Source: Brenneria izbisi (GTDB taxonomy: Bacteria > Pseudomonadota > Gammaproteobacteria > Enterobacterales > Enterobacteriaceae). Taken from it: a stretch of DNA of 64,000 nt. Shown here piece after piece: positions 20,614-33,036 of the stretch (positions are counted from its first letter, which is position 1; every line of letters begins with the position of its first letter). The notes beneath the pieces were generated by a model, which saw nothing but the letters and a program-made list of their open reading frames with translations, did no database searches and was not told where the DNA came from. A program made the translations under genes and the position numbers. The stretch is taken from positions 99,291 through 163,290 of the forward strand of contig NZ_JAMPJU010000009.1 of NCBI RefSeq assembly GCF_025840185.1, written 5' to 3'.

Positions 20614-21675
20614 ATGACGACTTTTATTCAGCTTCACTTCTTAACCGCCTATCCTTCCTCCAATCTGAACCGTGATGATGCGGGGCGCCCGAAAACCGCG
20701 ATTATCGGCGGCGTTGAGCGTCTGCGCGTCTCCTCACAAAGCCTGAAACGCGCCTGGCGCACTTCCGACGTATTTGAGGATGCGCTCGGCGGATACATCG
20801 GCACCCGCAGCCGTCGTCTGGGACGGGAAGTCTACGGCAAACTCACGGCGGCAGGGCTGAGCGAAAAGCTGGCGGATAAAGCGGCGCAGAGCATTGCCGC
20901 GCAGTTCGGCAAACTTAAAAAAGAAGAAAAGGAGAGTAAGGACCCGCTGGAGAAGTATGAGATTGAGCAGTTGGCGCACCTCAGCGTGCAGGAAAGGGTG
21001 CAGATCGACCAGTTGATTGTTCGTCTGGCGGCAGAATCGCGTGAACCCACCAGCGAAGAGTTGGCGCTGCTGCGCAAAGACGTCACCAGCGTTGATATTG
21101 CGCTGTTTGGCAGGATGCTGGCGTCTCAACCTGCTTTTAATGTCGAAGCGGCCTGTCAGGTGGCGCATGCGCTGGGCGTCAGCGCGGTAACGATCGAAGA
21201 TGACTTCTTTACCGCGGTGGATGACCTGAATATGGCGGAAGACAGCGGTTCGGCGCATATGGGCGAACAAAGCTTTGGCTCATCGCTATTTTATCAATAC
21301 CTTTGCATTAATCGCGATCTGCTGATGGAAAACCTGAATAACAATGAGGCGTTGGTGGAACTTACACTGCGCGCACTGGCGGAAACGGCGCTGACCGTCT
21401 CGCCGGGCGGTAAACAAAACAGTTTCGCCAGTCGTGCGTATGCTTCTTATGCATTAGTGGAAAAAGGCACCCGGCAGCCGCGTACTTTGTCCGTCGCGTT
21501 CTTTAAACCCGTCCGTAGCGACGATCAGGTAAAGGATGCTGTTGATCTGTTGCGTAAGCAAAAGGCCAAATTCGATCATGTTTATGCGCTGGAAAATAGC
21601 GGCCAGTCTTATGAACTGGATGTAGAAACGGAAAACGGGTCGCTGAAAGGATTACTGGATTTTATCAGCCGGTAG
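20614..21675 (+). CDS. casC: Cascade backbone subunit CasC (Cas7e)
   Basis: The 353-residue Cas7 protein forms the six-copy crRNA-binding backbone. The family start (FIQLHFLTAYPSSNLNRDD) and RLRVSSQSLKRAWR region are clear. A Lys/Glu-rich insertion lies around residues 110-125. It starts 3 bases after casB. Confidence 0.95.
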   Translation: MTTFIQLHFLTAYPSSNLNRDDAGRPKTAIIGGVERLRVSSQSLKRAWRTSDVFEDALGGYIGTRSRRLGREVYGKLTAAGLSEKLADKAAQSIAAQFGKLKKEEKESKDPLEKYEIEQLAHLSVQERVQIDQLIVRLAAESREPTSEELALLRKDVTSVDIALFGRMLASQPAFNVEAACQVAHALGVSAVTIEDDFFTAVDDLNMAEDSGSAHMGEQSFGSSLFYQYLCINRDLLMENLNNNEALVELTLRALAETALTVSPGGKQNSFASRAYASYALVEKGTRQPRTLSVAFFKPVRSDDQVKDAVDLLRKQKAKFDHVYALENSGQSYELDVETENGSLKGLLDFISR

Positions 21676-21684
21676 GAGAGCTAT

Positions 21685-22419
21685 ATGGATCACTATCTGG
21701 TCTTTCAGATCTACGCCCCACTGGTGTCATGGGGAGAAGCGGCGGTCGGAGAGGTGCGTCATTCGGCCACAGTGCCCAGCCGGTCGGCGTTACTGGGCCT
21801 GCTGGCGGCGGCGCTGGGTATCCGGCGTGACGATCATACCGCGTTGCACGCGTTCAACCAACATTACCACATGGCGGTGCGACCCTTGTCGGGGCGTGAA
21901 ACCTGGCTGAATGATTACCATACAGTACAGATGCCGAAGGAAAACCGCAAAATGCCGCGCCATACCCGGCGCGACGAAGTGCGCCCGGAGGCGGGACAAT
22001 CGCTGGAAACCATGCTGACCTCGCGCGAGTATCGCTGTGACGCCTATTACCATATTGCTATCAGCGCCACGCCCGGCGCGCCTTACTCGTTGAGCGCGTT
22101 ACGTGAGGCGTTGTTGTCACCGGTATTTACGCTCTATTTCGGTCGTAAAAGTTGTCCGCCCGCGCTGCCGCTTGCGCCCCATCTGTTTTCTGGCTCGCTG
22201 GCCGAGGTCTGGCGACAGGCCAGCCGTGAACCGGCGCTCAACGATCCGGCATTATTGGCCATTAATCATGTTGATGGATTGTGCTATTGGGAGCAGACGA
22301 TCGACACAGGGCTGACGCCGTCGCAGCGAATATCACGCAATGATCAGCCAGCCGACCGTCGGCGCTGGCAATTCGCTTACCGTATGCAATACGCCGGTGA
22401 CTGGAAAGGAGAGGAATAA
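21685..22419 (+). CDS. casD: Cascade subunit CasD (Cas5e)
   Basis: The 244-residue Cas5e caps the crRNA 5' handle. The N-terminal LVFQIYAPLVSWGEAAVGEVR and PSRSALLGLLAAALGI motifs are characteristic. The gene overlaps casE by one base. Confidence 0.95.
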   Translation: MDHYLVFQIYAPLVSWGEAAVGEVRHSATVPSRSALLGLLAAALGIRRDDHTALHAFNQHYHMAVRPLSGRETWLNDYHTVQMPKENRKMPRHTRRDEVRPEAGQSLETMLTSREYRCDAYYHIAISATPGAPYSLSALREALLSPVFTLYFGRKSCPPALPLAPHLFSGSLAEVWRQASREPALNDPALLAINHVDGLCYWEQTIDTGLTPSQRISRNDQPADRRRWQFAYRMQYAGDWKGEE

Positions 22420-23069
22420 TGTATTTTTCCAGAGTAACGCTACGGCTTTCCTCCTTACCGCGCGTCATGGCGGAGAAGCGTCGGCATGCAGGCGGCTATG
22501 CCAGTCATCAGTGGCTTTGGCAACTTTTTCCTGAGCAACAACAGCGCCAGTTTCTGTACCGGGAAGAGGCGTGTGAGGCGGAAAGCGCGTTCTACCTGCT
22601 GTCCGGGCAACCGCCGCAATCTGACCATAATCTGTTTCGGATAGAAACCAAACCTTATCAACCCCAGTGGCGCAACGGCATGTCGCTGGTGTTTTCGTTG
22701 CGGGCTAACCCGGTAGTGACGCGAGACGGGAAGCGCAATGATGTGCTGATGGACGCCCGACAGCAGGGAAAAGCGGCGGGATTGCAGGGGGCGGCGCTCT
22801 GGCAGCACCAGCAGCAACGGGCGCGTGACTGGTTGCAGCGACAAGGAGAAAAGTCGGGTTTTGCGATGGCATCGCCGTGTCGGGTCGACGGATATCAGCG
22901 CCATTGTCTCAACAAGCCCGGTCAGTCCTCTTCGATTATCTTCAGCAGCGTGGATTATGATGGCGTGTTGAACATCACCGATGCCGAGCGGTTTGCCGAG
23001 GCCATTCGGCAGGGGCTGGGGAAAAGCAAAGCGCTGGGGTGCGGGCTGTTGTTGTTGAAACGGGCGTGA
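22419..23069 (+). CDS. casE: crRNA-processing endonuclease CasE (Cas6e)
   Basis: The 216-residue Cas6e cleaves the pre-crRNA at the base of each repeat hairpin and stays bound. It has the RAMP-type ferredoxin folds, a His in the YASHQWLW segment that matches the family's catalytic His, and the C-terminal glycine-rich loop GLGKSKALGCGLLLL. The 7-bp repeat stem of the array is a suitable substrate. Confidence 0.95.
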   Translation: MYFSRVTLRLSSLPRVMAEKRRHAGGYASHQWLWQLFPEQQQRQFLYREEACEAESAFYLLSGQPPQSDHNLFRIETKPYQPQWRNGMSLVFSLRANPVVTRDGKRNDVLMDARQQGKAAGLQGAALWQHQQQRARDWLQRQGEKSGFAMASPCRVDGYQRHCLNKPGQSSSIIFSSVDYDGVLNITDAERFAEAIRQGLGKSKALGCGLLLLKRA

Positions 23070-23096
23070 CACGCGCCATGACAAGGAGGATGGGTT

Positions 23097-24014
23097 ATGT
23101 ATGTTCCTTTGAACCCGATCCCGTTGAAAGATCGCGTCTCATTGATTTTTCTGCAATATGGACAGATTGACGTCATTGATGGCGCGTTTGTGCTGGTGGA
23201 TAAAACCGGCGTGCGCACCCATATTCCCGTTGGTTCGGTCGCTTGCATCATGCTGGAGCCGGGCACGCGTGTTTCTCACGCAGCGGTGCGGTTAGCCGCC
23301 ACGGTGGGGACGTTGCTGGTCTGGGTCGGAGAGGCGGGCGTGCGGCTATATGCAGCCGGACAACCTGGCGGTGCGCGGTCGGATAAACTGCTCTATCAGG
23401 CAAAACTGGCGCTGGATCAAGAACTTCGATTGAAGGTGGTACGAAAAATGTTCGAACTGCGATTTGGCGAACCCGCGCCGAGTCGACGTTCCGTTGATCA
23501 ACTCAGAGGCATTGAAGGCGCCAGAGTGCGGCAGACATACACGTTATTGGCGCAACAGTACGGCGTAAAGTGGAATGGACGGCGCTATGATCCGAAAGAC
23601 TGGGCGAGGGGCGACAAAGTTAATCAGTGCATTAGCGCAGCCACTGCGTGTCTGTATGGAATTACGGAAGCGGCGATACTGGCGGCGGGTTATGCACCGG
23701 CTATCGGATTTGTCCACAGCGGCAAGCCGCTCTCTTTCGTGTATGACATTGCCGATATCATCAAGTTTGACGGCGTGGTTCCCAAAGCTTTTGAGATTGC
23801 GGCACGCAATCCTGCTGAACCTGATCGTGAAGTTCGTCTCGCCTGTCGCGATATTTTTCGCAGCCAGAAAACGCTTGGCAAACTAATCCCTTTGATTGAA
23901 GAGATCCTCATGGCAGGGGGGATTACACCGCCGTTGCCGCCGAATGATGCACAGCCGCCAGCCATCCCGGAGCCAAAACCGTTTGGCGACAGCGGACATC
24001 GGGGAAATAGCTAA
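23097..24014 (+). CDS. cas1: Spacer-integrase subunit Cas1 (type I-E)
   Basis: The 305-residue Cas1e is the catalytic integrase of the Cas1-Cas2 adaptation complex. It has the N-terminal beta domain (LKDRVSLIFLQYGQIDV) and the helical domain with the metal-binding Glu in LYGITEAAILAAGY, His in GFVHSGKPLSFVYDIAD, and Asp. The C-terminal tail is Pro-rich, as in Cas1e. cas2 starts at the very next base. Confidence 0.96.
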   Translation: MYVPLNPIPLKDRVSLIFLQYGQIDVIDGAFVLVDKTGVRTHIPVGSVACIMLEPGTRVSHAAVRLAATVGTLLVWVGEAGVRLYAAGQPGGARSDKLLYQAKLALDQELRLKVVRKMFELRFGEPAPSRRSVDQLRGIEGARVRQTYTLLAQQYGVKWNGRRYDPKDWARGDKVNQCISAATACLYGITEAAILAAGYAPAIGFVHSGKPLSFVYDIADIIKFDGVVPKAFEIAARNPAEPDREVRLACRDIFRSQKTLGKLIPLIEEILMAGGITPPLPPNDAQPPAIPEPKPFGDSGHRGNS

Positions 24015-24308
<294 letters not shown>

Positions 24309-24392
24309 GTTAACGTTCTTTAATAATCAGGAAAGATTGGTAGATTTTATTACTATGAAAAACGCTTTATAAAACAATAGTCTATTTTTAGA
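24309..24392 (+). promoter_or_regulatory. CRISPR leader
   Basis: The 84-bp AT-rich segment joins cas2 to the first repeat. It ends in TTTTTAGA directly before the repeat and contains GATTGGTAGATTTTATTAC, resembling the E. coli I-E leader. It should carry the array promoter and the integration signals. I did not find a clean IHF consensus. Confidence 0.7.
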
Positions 24393-26313
24393 GTGTTCCC
24401 CGCGTCCGCGGGGATAAACCGGATTTTGTAGGCCTCTTGATCAATATGCATGAGTGTTCCCCGCGTCCGCGGGGATAAACCGGTCATGGATGCATGGGGA
24501 TTCAGACTGATGACGTGTTCCCCGCGTCCGCGGGGATAAACCGCACCTTCCCAAATCCACGCATAGTCTGCGTAGGTGTTCCCCGCGTCCGCGGGGATAA
24601 ACCGATTACCAGTAGGTAAATAACCCATAGGTATTGGTGTTCCCCGCGTCCGCGGGGATAAACCGGGAGCGATACCCCGACTGTAGCCAGATACTCTTGT
24701 GTTCCCCGCGTCCGCGGGGATAAACCGGGTGTTGCGTGGGGTGAATTTCGTTTTGCAGCGTGTTCCCCGCGTCCGCGGGGATAAACCGGGATACCCCTCG
24801 TAGCTCACGCCCCACGATCGGTGTTCCCCGCGTCCGCGGGGATAAACCGCATCTTTTCCGCCGCAAAATCAAAGCGCTGCGGTGTTCCCCGCGTCCGCGG
24901 GGATAAACCGGAACAGCGCCAGGCAATGGCTGAATTCAAGATGTGTTCCCCGCGTCCGCGGGGATAAACCGTTAGGGCATATTCCTCATACTGTGGCATC
25001 AATGTGTTCCCCGCGTCCGCGGGGATAAACCGGGTTCCTTCGTGATGTTCCTGTAGTCGCACGCGTGTTCCCCGCGTCCGCGGGGATAAACCGAGTCATC
25101 AGGATTATTTTCGGCATAGTCCATTGTGTTCCCCGCGTCCGCGGGGATAAACCGGTGTGATGATGAACGCAAAAGAGTTTAACCGGGTGTTCCCCGCGTC
25201 CGCGGGGATAAACCGAACGAGCTCTGTCGAATAGTAAAACTGTCTATGTGTTCCCCGCGTCCGCGGGGATAAACCGACGACGAGATCAGGAAAACCATTC
25301 GCGCCAGAGTGTTCCCCGCGTCCGCGGGGATAAACCGAATTTGGGAAGCATGGGGGAACGTTGATGAGCGTGTTCCCCGCGTCCGCGGGGATAAACCGAA
25401 ATACTTTTTGGTTCCCCGGTAAATCAGATTGTGTTCCCCGCGTCCGCGGGGATAAACCGGCTATAGCTTTTCTTGCGTTGACTCGATAACCGTGTTCCCC
25501 GCGTCCGCGGGGATAAACCGTTATTTCACCCACTGGATGCCACTCCCGCCTGGTGTTCCCCGCGTCCGCGGGGATAAACCGATTTTGCGGCGGAGATATT
25601 GACTACACGCTGCGTGTTCCCCGCGTCCGCGGGGATAAACCGGTTCATGGCGAAATCGTGGCTAACGCACTGTCGTGTTCCCCGCGTCCGCGGGGATAAA
25701 CCGGGGCTAGCGTCGGCGATTTGCTCGAACAGCAAGTGTTCCCCGCGTCCGCGGGGATAAACCGAGGAATATTCGCTGCTCAACGGTGACATTAACGTGT
25801 TCCCCGCGTCCGCGGGGATAAACCGACATTTTCAGTGTCGATCCGGTAGTGTCCACTGTGTTCCCCGCGTCCGCGGGGATAAACCGCTCACGCTTACGCC
25901 GTCGCCGGAAACCCGCGTGTGTTCCCCGCGTCCGCGGGGATAAACCGACGACGAGATCAGGAAAACCATTCGCGCCAGAGTGTTCCCCGCGTCCGCGGGG
26001 ATAAACCGAATGTCGGACTCGGAACGCTTAACTTTTTGCGGTGTTCCCCGCGGACGCGGGGATAAACCGCGGCAGCGGGGAAATATCGGACTAGTGGCCG
26101 TGTGTTCCCCGCGTCCGCGGGGATAAACCGGCGGCAGTAATGGCGGAGTAGTGGTTAACGTTGTGTTCCCCGCGTCCGCGGGGATAAACCGTGGCCGTAG
26201 ATGTAAACGGGCGGCAATACATTGTGTTCCCCGCGTCCGCGGGGATAAACCGTAATCGAACCCAATATCTCCGTATGAATCAGCGTGTTCCCCGCGTCCG
26301 CGGGGATAAACCA
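24393..26313 (+). CRISPR. Type I-E CRISPR array, 32 repeats and 31 spacers
   Basis: The 29-bp repeat starts GTGTTCCCCGCG and ends GGGGATAAACCG. Its inner 7-bp stem CCCCGCG/CGCGGGG encloses the dinucleotide TC. Period is 61 bp, so spacers are 32 bp, except spacer 5 (24666-24698), which is 33. Repeat 28 (26041) has GA in place of TC. The last repeat (26285-26313) ends in A instead of G, marking the leader-distal end. Spacers 15 (25277-25308) and 26 (25948-25979) are identical. The array is read from the cas2 side. Confidence 0.98.
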
Positions 26314-26504
26314 TGCAGCGGGATTCTCTACAACTAAGCGGCATGTCTGACGGAAAATCTTGATCCGCCGCATATCTGAACCACTCTTATCAGCAGCGCT
26401 AAGGTTGTCCGCGTATAATCTTTGCCCCTTGCTTTCTGATTAATAAACTATCAAATGTTGACCAGATGTATACGCAACCTATTTTCTGATAACGAAGAAT
26501 TTCT

Positions 26505-28736
26505 ATGCCAATCAGCTTGATTCAGCCAGAACGAACATTGTTCTCTTACCCGCGTTATTGGGCCGCGTGTTACGGTACTGCGCCGTTTTTCCCCATGTCG
26601 CGTGAAGAGATGGATCAGCTGGGCTGGGACAGTTGCGATGTGATCGTGGTGACCGGCGATGCCTATGTTGATCATCCGAGTTTTGGGATGGCGATTATCG
26701 GACGGATGCTGGAAGCGCAGGGATTTCGCGTCGGCATTATCGCTCAGCCTGACTGGACGTCGAAAAACGATTTTATGCGGCTTGGTCAGCCCAATCTGTT
26801 TTTTGGCGTGACTGCCGGAAATATGGATTCGATGATCAACCGTTACACGGCTGATCGCAAATTACGTCATGACGATGCTTATACGCCGGGCAATGTGGGC
26901 GGAAAGCGGCCCGATCGGGCAACGTTGGTGTATAGCCAACGTTGTAAAGAGGCCTACCACGAGGTTCCAGTGATCCTGGGCGGCATCGAGGCCAGTCTGC
27001 GGCGTATCGCACATTATGATTATTGGTCTGATACCGTGCGGCGTTCAGTACTGGTGGATGCCAAGGCGGATATGTTGGTTTATGGAAACGGCGAACGTCC
27101 GTTGGTGGAAGTGGCGCACCGGTTGGCGGCGGGTGAAGCCATAAGCGATATCCATGATGTGCGCAACACCGCGGTGATGCGTAAAACGGCGCTGGTTGGC
27201 TGGACTGGCGTTGATTCGACCCGGCTGGATAAGCCCGGTCGCATTGAACCTATCATCAATCCTTACGGCGAAGATTTACCCTGCGTCGTCGGGGAACGGC
27301 CTGCGCCGGATGCCGCTCAGCCGATCGCCGTGCGGGCGCCTCGGCCTAAGCCGTGGGAAAAAACCTATGTGCTGTTGCCCTCCTTCGAGAAAGTGAAGGG
27401 AGACAAAGTGATGTACGCTCATGCGTCGCGGATATTGCATCACGAAACCAATCCGGGGTGCGCCAGAGCCTTGATGCAAAAGCATGGCGACCGTTACGTC
27501 TGGATCAATCCTCCGGCGATCCCGCTCTCAACCGAAGAGATGGATGCGGTGTTTGCGCTGCCGTTTCAGCGGGTTCCGCATCCTTCTTACGGCAATGCGG
27601 TTATCCCCGCTTACGATATGATCCGCTTTTCGATCAACATCATGCGCGGGTGCTATGGCGGCTGTTCATTTTGTTCGATCACCGAGCACGAAGGACGGAT
27701 CATCCAGAGCCGGTCGGAAGCATCGATTGTCAAAGAGATCGAGACGATCCGCGATCATGTACCGGGATTCACCGGCGTTATCTCCGATTTAGGCGGCCCG
27801 ACGGCGAATATGTATATGTTGCGTTGTCAGTCTCCGCGTGCCGAGCAAAGCTGCCGCCGGGCCTCCTGTGTCTACCCTGAAATCTGTTCTCACATGGACA
27901 CCAACCATGAGCCGACCATCAAATTATATCGGCGTACCCGCAGCCTGAAAGGGATCAAGAAAATTCTTATCGCCTCCGGCGTCCGTTACGATCTGGCGGT
28001 GAAAGATCCGCGATATATCAAAGAACTGGCGGAGCATCATGTGGGGGGATATCTGAAGATTGCGCCAGAGCATACGGAAACCGGGCCGCTGTCAAAAATG
28101 ATGAAGCCCGGTATGGGAAGCTATCATCGTTTCAAACAGCTTTTTGACAGCTATTCAAAACAGGCGGGAAAACAGCAGTATCTAATCCCCTATTTTATCT
28201 CCGCGCATCCGGGAACCCGTGATGAAGATATGGTCAATCTGGCGCTGTGGTTGAAAGAAAATCGTTTCCGGCTGGATCAGGTGCAAAACTTTTATCCTTC
28301 TCCATTGGCGAATGCCACTACTATGTATTACAGCGGCAAGAACCCGCTCGGCAAAGTGAACTACAAGAGCGAGGATGTGGTGGTGCCGCGCGGTGAGCGT
28401 CAGCGCCGGCTACATAAAGCGCTGCTCCGCTACCATGACCCGGCCAACTGGCCGTTGATCCGCGATGCGTTGAGCGCAATGGGAATGCAACGGCTGATTG
28501 GCAACCGGCCTGATTGTCTGGTTCCGGCGGAAAAACCGGGGGAACGCACGGGTTCAGGCGTCAGGGGCAGGTCATCCACTCGCCCTGCGTTGACGCGTTT
28601 TGCCGCGCCGGTTACAACGCCGCAACCGGCAGGTAAAAAAGTCGTATCCGGCGGTTCTTCGGCGACGAAAAACCGCAAAACGAATAAAAAATCAGGCCGA
28701 TCTAATTCTGTTAACCGCGATAAAAAACCGGTCTGA
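26505..28736 (+). CDS. ygiQ: YgiQ-family radical SAM protein
   Basis: The 743-residue protein has an N-terminal UPF0313 domain and a radical SAM core with CYGGCSFC (Cys near residue 381) holding a [4Fe-4S] cluster. A C-terminal Ser/Lys/Arg-rich tail follows. The reaction is not established; it is distinct from B12-binding enzymes though often grouped with them. A TATAAT at 26414-26419 is a possible -10. No operon partner is evident; yhbP is 77 bases downstream. Confidence 0.9.
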   Translation: MPISLIQPERTLFSYPRYWAACYGTAPFFPMSREEMDQLGWDSCDVIVVTGDAYVDHPSFGMAIIGRMLEAQGFRVGIIAQPDWTSKNDFMRLGQPNLFFGVTAGNMDSMINRYTADRKLRHDDAYTPGNVGGKRPDRATLVYSQRCKEAYHEVPVILGGIEASLRRIAHYDYWSDTVRRSVLVDAKADMLVYGNGERPLVEVAHRLAAGEAISDIHDVRNTAVMRKTALVGWTGVDSTRLDKPGRIEPIINPYGEDLPCVVGERPAPDAAQPIAVRAPRPKPWEKTYVLLPSFEKVKGDKVMYAHASRILHHETNPGCARALMQKHGDRYVWINPPAIPLSTEEMDAVFALPFQRVPHPSYGNAVIPAYDMIRFSINIMRGCYGGCSFCSITEHEGRIIQSRSEASIVKEIETIRDHVPGFTGVISDLGGPTANMYMLRCQSPRAEQSCRRASCVYPEICSHMDTNHEPTIKLYRRTRSLKGIKKILIASGVRYDLAVKDPRYIKELAEHHVGGYLKIAPEHTETGPLSKMMKPGMGSYHRFKQLFDSYSKQAGKQQYLIPYFISAHPGTRDEDMVNLALWLKENRFRLDQVQNFYPSPLANATTMYYSGKNPLGKVNYKSEDVVVPRGERQRRLHKALLRYHDPANWPLIRDALSAMGMQRLIGNRPDCLVPAEKPGERTGSGVRGRSSTRPALTRFAAPVTTPQPAGKKVVSGGSSATKNRKTNKKSGRSNSVNRDKKPV

Positions 28737-28774
28737 TGGCGTTGGCCGCGTTGAATGATCTGTGATGCATTTAA

Positions 28775-29260
<486 letters not shown>

Positions 29261-29292
29261 TATTAAAAGAGAGATAACCAGAGGAGTATGTA

Positions 29293-29946
29293 ATGAGCCG
29301 GGTATTGCTATTAGGAGCGACGGGGCTGGTAGGACGTGAACTTCTGCAACTTTTAAAAGAAAATCATCGGGTTGAAACGATTTACGCACCCACTCGCAAA
29401 CCACTGCCTCCGGCTGAAAAATTGGTGAATCCTCATAACGCCGATCTTTCCGTAGCGCTTTCCCAGTTAACTTCTCCCATTGATATCGCGTTTTGTTGCC
29501 TTGGTTCCACCATCAAAACGGCAGGAAGCAAACAGGCTTTCCGCGATGTGGATTACACGTTGGTGGTGGACAGCGCAAAGGCTGCACTGGCATTGGGGGC
29601 GAAACATCTGCTGGTTGTCAGCGCGCTCAGCGCGAATACGTCTTCACCGTTCTTCTACTCCAGAGTGAAAGGCGAAACGGAGAAATCCTTACAGCAACAA
29701 GGCTGGCAACATCTGACGTTAGCGCAACCCGCGTTGCTGCTGGGAGAAAGGGAAGTGCATCGCCCGTTTGAACGTTTCGCCGCACCGCTATTTCGACTGT
29801 TTCCGGCCAAATGGCGTGCCATCGAAGGAAAAACCGTGGCCCAGGCGCTTATGAATCAGGCATTTTCTCCTGAACCGAAAGCGCGCGTCACGGTATTGGA
29901 GTCTGACCAATTGAGAACTCTGGGCAGGCAGACATCGCTGCAATAG
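29293..29946 (+). CDS. yraR: NAD(P)-binding oxidoreductase-like protein YraR
   Basis: The 217-residue protein has a Rossmann dinucleotide site at the start (LLLGATGLVGREL) and the conserved FCCLGSTIKTAGSKQAFRDVDY region of the atypical short-chain dehydrogenase group. It resembles E. coli YraR. Reaction unknown. AGAGGAG stands before the ATG. Confidence 0.85.
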   Translation: MSRVLLLGATGLVGRELLQLLKENHRVETIYAPTRKPLPPAEKLVNPHNADLSVALSQLTSPIDIAFCCLGSTIKTAGSKQAFRDVDYTLVVDSAKAALALGAKHLLVVSALSANTSSPFFYSRVKGETEKSLQQQGWQHLTLAQPALLLGEREVHRPFERFAAPLFRLFPAKWRAIEGKTVAQALMNQAFSPEPKARVTVLESDQLRTLGRQTSLQ

Positions 29947-30004
29947 TGACATTATGTTTGGCAATCGCGTGCTGCGGCATCCGGTATGACGACAGAAAGC
30001 GGTA

Positions 30005-30469
30005 TCAGCGCAGGTAATGAATGACCTGATTGCTGCTGCCGCGCCAGATTAGCGACGGATCTTTCAGATCCTGCACAAATTTGCCGTCAACCAGTACGTT
30101 AATCAGATCCACCACCTGTTGCTGTTCCGCGGTTAGTTCCGCCAGCACATAGCCCGTCCACAGCCAGATATCCTTACCCGGACATTCCGCCCGTATCCGT
30201 TTCACCAGTCGCAGAATCTCAGAAATATTTTGCGGGTGGAGCGGATCGCCGCCGGACAGGGAAATGCCTTGCCGGGGGATCACCGTATCCTGTAGATCGG
30301 CAATAATCCGATCCTGCATCGCCTGGGTAAAGGGCTGACCGGAGTTAATCCGCCAGGTGCTTTTGTTGTAGCACCCCGCGCATTGGTGCACACATCCGGC
30401 GACAAACAGGGTGCAGCGCGTGCCGGGGCCGTTGACCACATCAACCGGGTAATACTGGTGATAATTCAT
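30005..30469 (-). CDS. nrdG: Anaerobic ribonucleotide reductase-activating protein
   Basis: NrdG is the 154-residue radical SAM activase that makes the glycyl radical on NrdD under anaerobic conditions. It has CVHQCAGCYNKSTW, with the three Cys ligands of the [4Fe-4S] cluster, and LSGGDPLHPQN for SAM binding. It lies 67 bases after nrdD on the same strand. Confidence 0.95.
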   Translation of the reverse strand: MNYHQYYPVDVVNGPGTRCTLFVAGCVHQCAGCYNKSTWRINSGQPFTQAMQDRIIADLQDTVIPRQGISLSGGDPLHPQNISEILRLVKRIRAECPGKDIWLWTGYVLAELTAEQQQVVDLINVLVDGKFVQDLKDPSLIWRGSSNQVIHYLR

Positions 30470-30536
30470 GTGTGTAAAGCCATGTGTATAAAACCATGTA
30501 TTGAGGAGAGGCCGCGTTCCATGCGGCCTGAAATAA

Positions 30537-32675
<2,139 letters not shown>

Positions 32676-32759
32676 GTTTTGTTCCTCTTGCAAGGTTATC
32701 CACAGGCGAAAACCGCAACGCGCAAGGGCTGCGGTGGCTGTGGATGATATTGTGGATAA

Positions 32760-32806
32760 ACACTATATATGGGTGATGTTTACAGGATAGACACTATATA
32801 TTGAAT
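32760..32806. promoter_or_regulatory. Paired NrdR boxes upstream of nrdD
   Basis: ACACTATATATGGGTG (32760-32775) and ACACTATATATTGAAT (32791-32806) both fit the NrdR consensus. They start exactly 31 bp apart, the three-turn spacing typical of NrdR-controlled nrd promoters. They stand 85-131 bp before the nrdD start. Confidence 0.88.
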
Positions 32807-32831
32807 TCGGTGCATGCATATCACCATTTTG

Positions 32832-32845
32832 TTGATGTAGAGCAA
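32832..32845. promoter_or_regulatory. FNR-like box upstream of nrdD
   Basis: TTGATGTAGAGCAA matches TTGAT-N4-ATCAA at 9 of 10 defined positions. E. coli nrdDG is activated by FNR, so position and role agree. Confidence 0.6.
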
Positions 32846-32963
32846 AGAAAATAGCTTATAGGAGAGAATTCGTGCTTGAATAAAATATAACCAATCAGGC
32901 GGCGTTAGCAGTGAAGGCCCGGTGCGCACGGCACGGCATGAGGTTATCGTTATTTAGCTATCA

Positions 32964-32987
32964 AGGCATCTAGACATCCAGATGTGT
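32964..32987. promoter_or_regulatory. MetJ operator of three met boxes before mmuM
   Basis: Three directly adjoining 8-mers, AGGCATCT, AGACATCC and AGATGTGT, each match AGACGTCT at 6 of 8 positions in perfect phase. The site is 50 bp before mmuM. MetJ binds two or more tandem boxes in the presence of SAM. Confidence 0.65.
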
Positions 32988-33036
32988 TTTCAGTAATGTG
33001 TGCTTTCTTTTCTATTGATTCGGTAAGGTGATGACG

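Noticed and set aside
24309..24392. IHF site in the CRISPR leader
   Set aside because: AATCAGGAAAGATTG resembles but does not fit the consensus in spacing.
24353..26373. Several minus-strand open frames with repeated FIPADAGNT, VYPRGRGEH and GLSPRTRGT peptides
   Set aside because: They are translations of CRISPR repeats and spacers, not genes.
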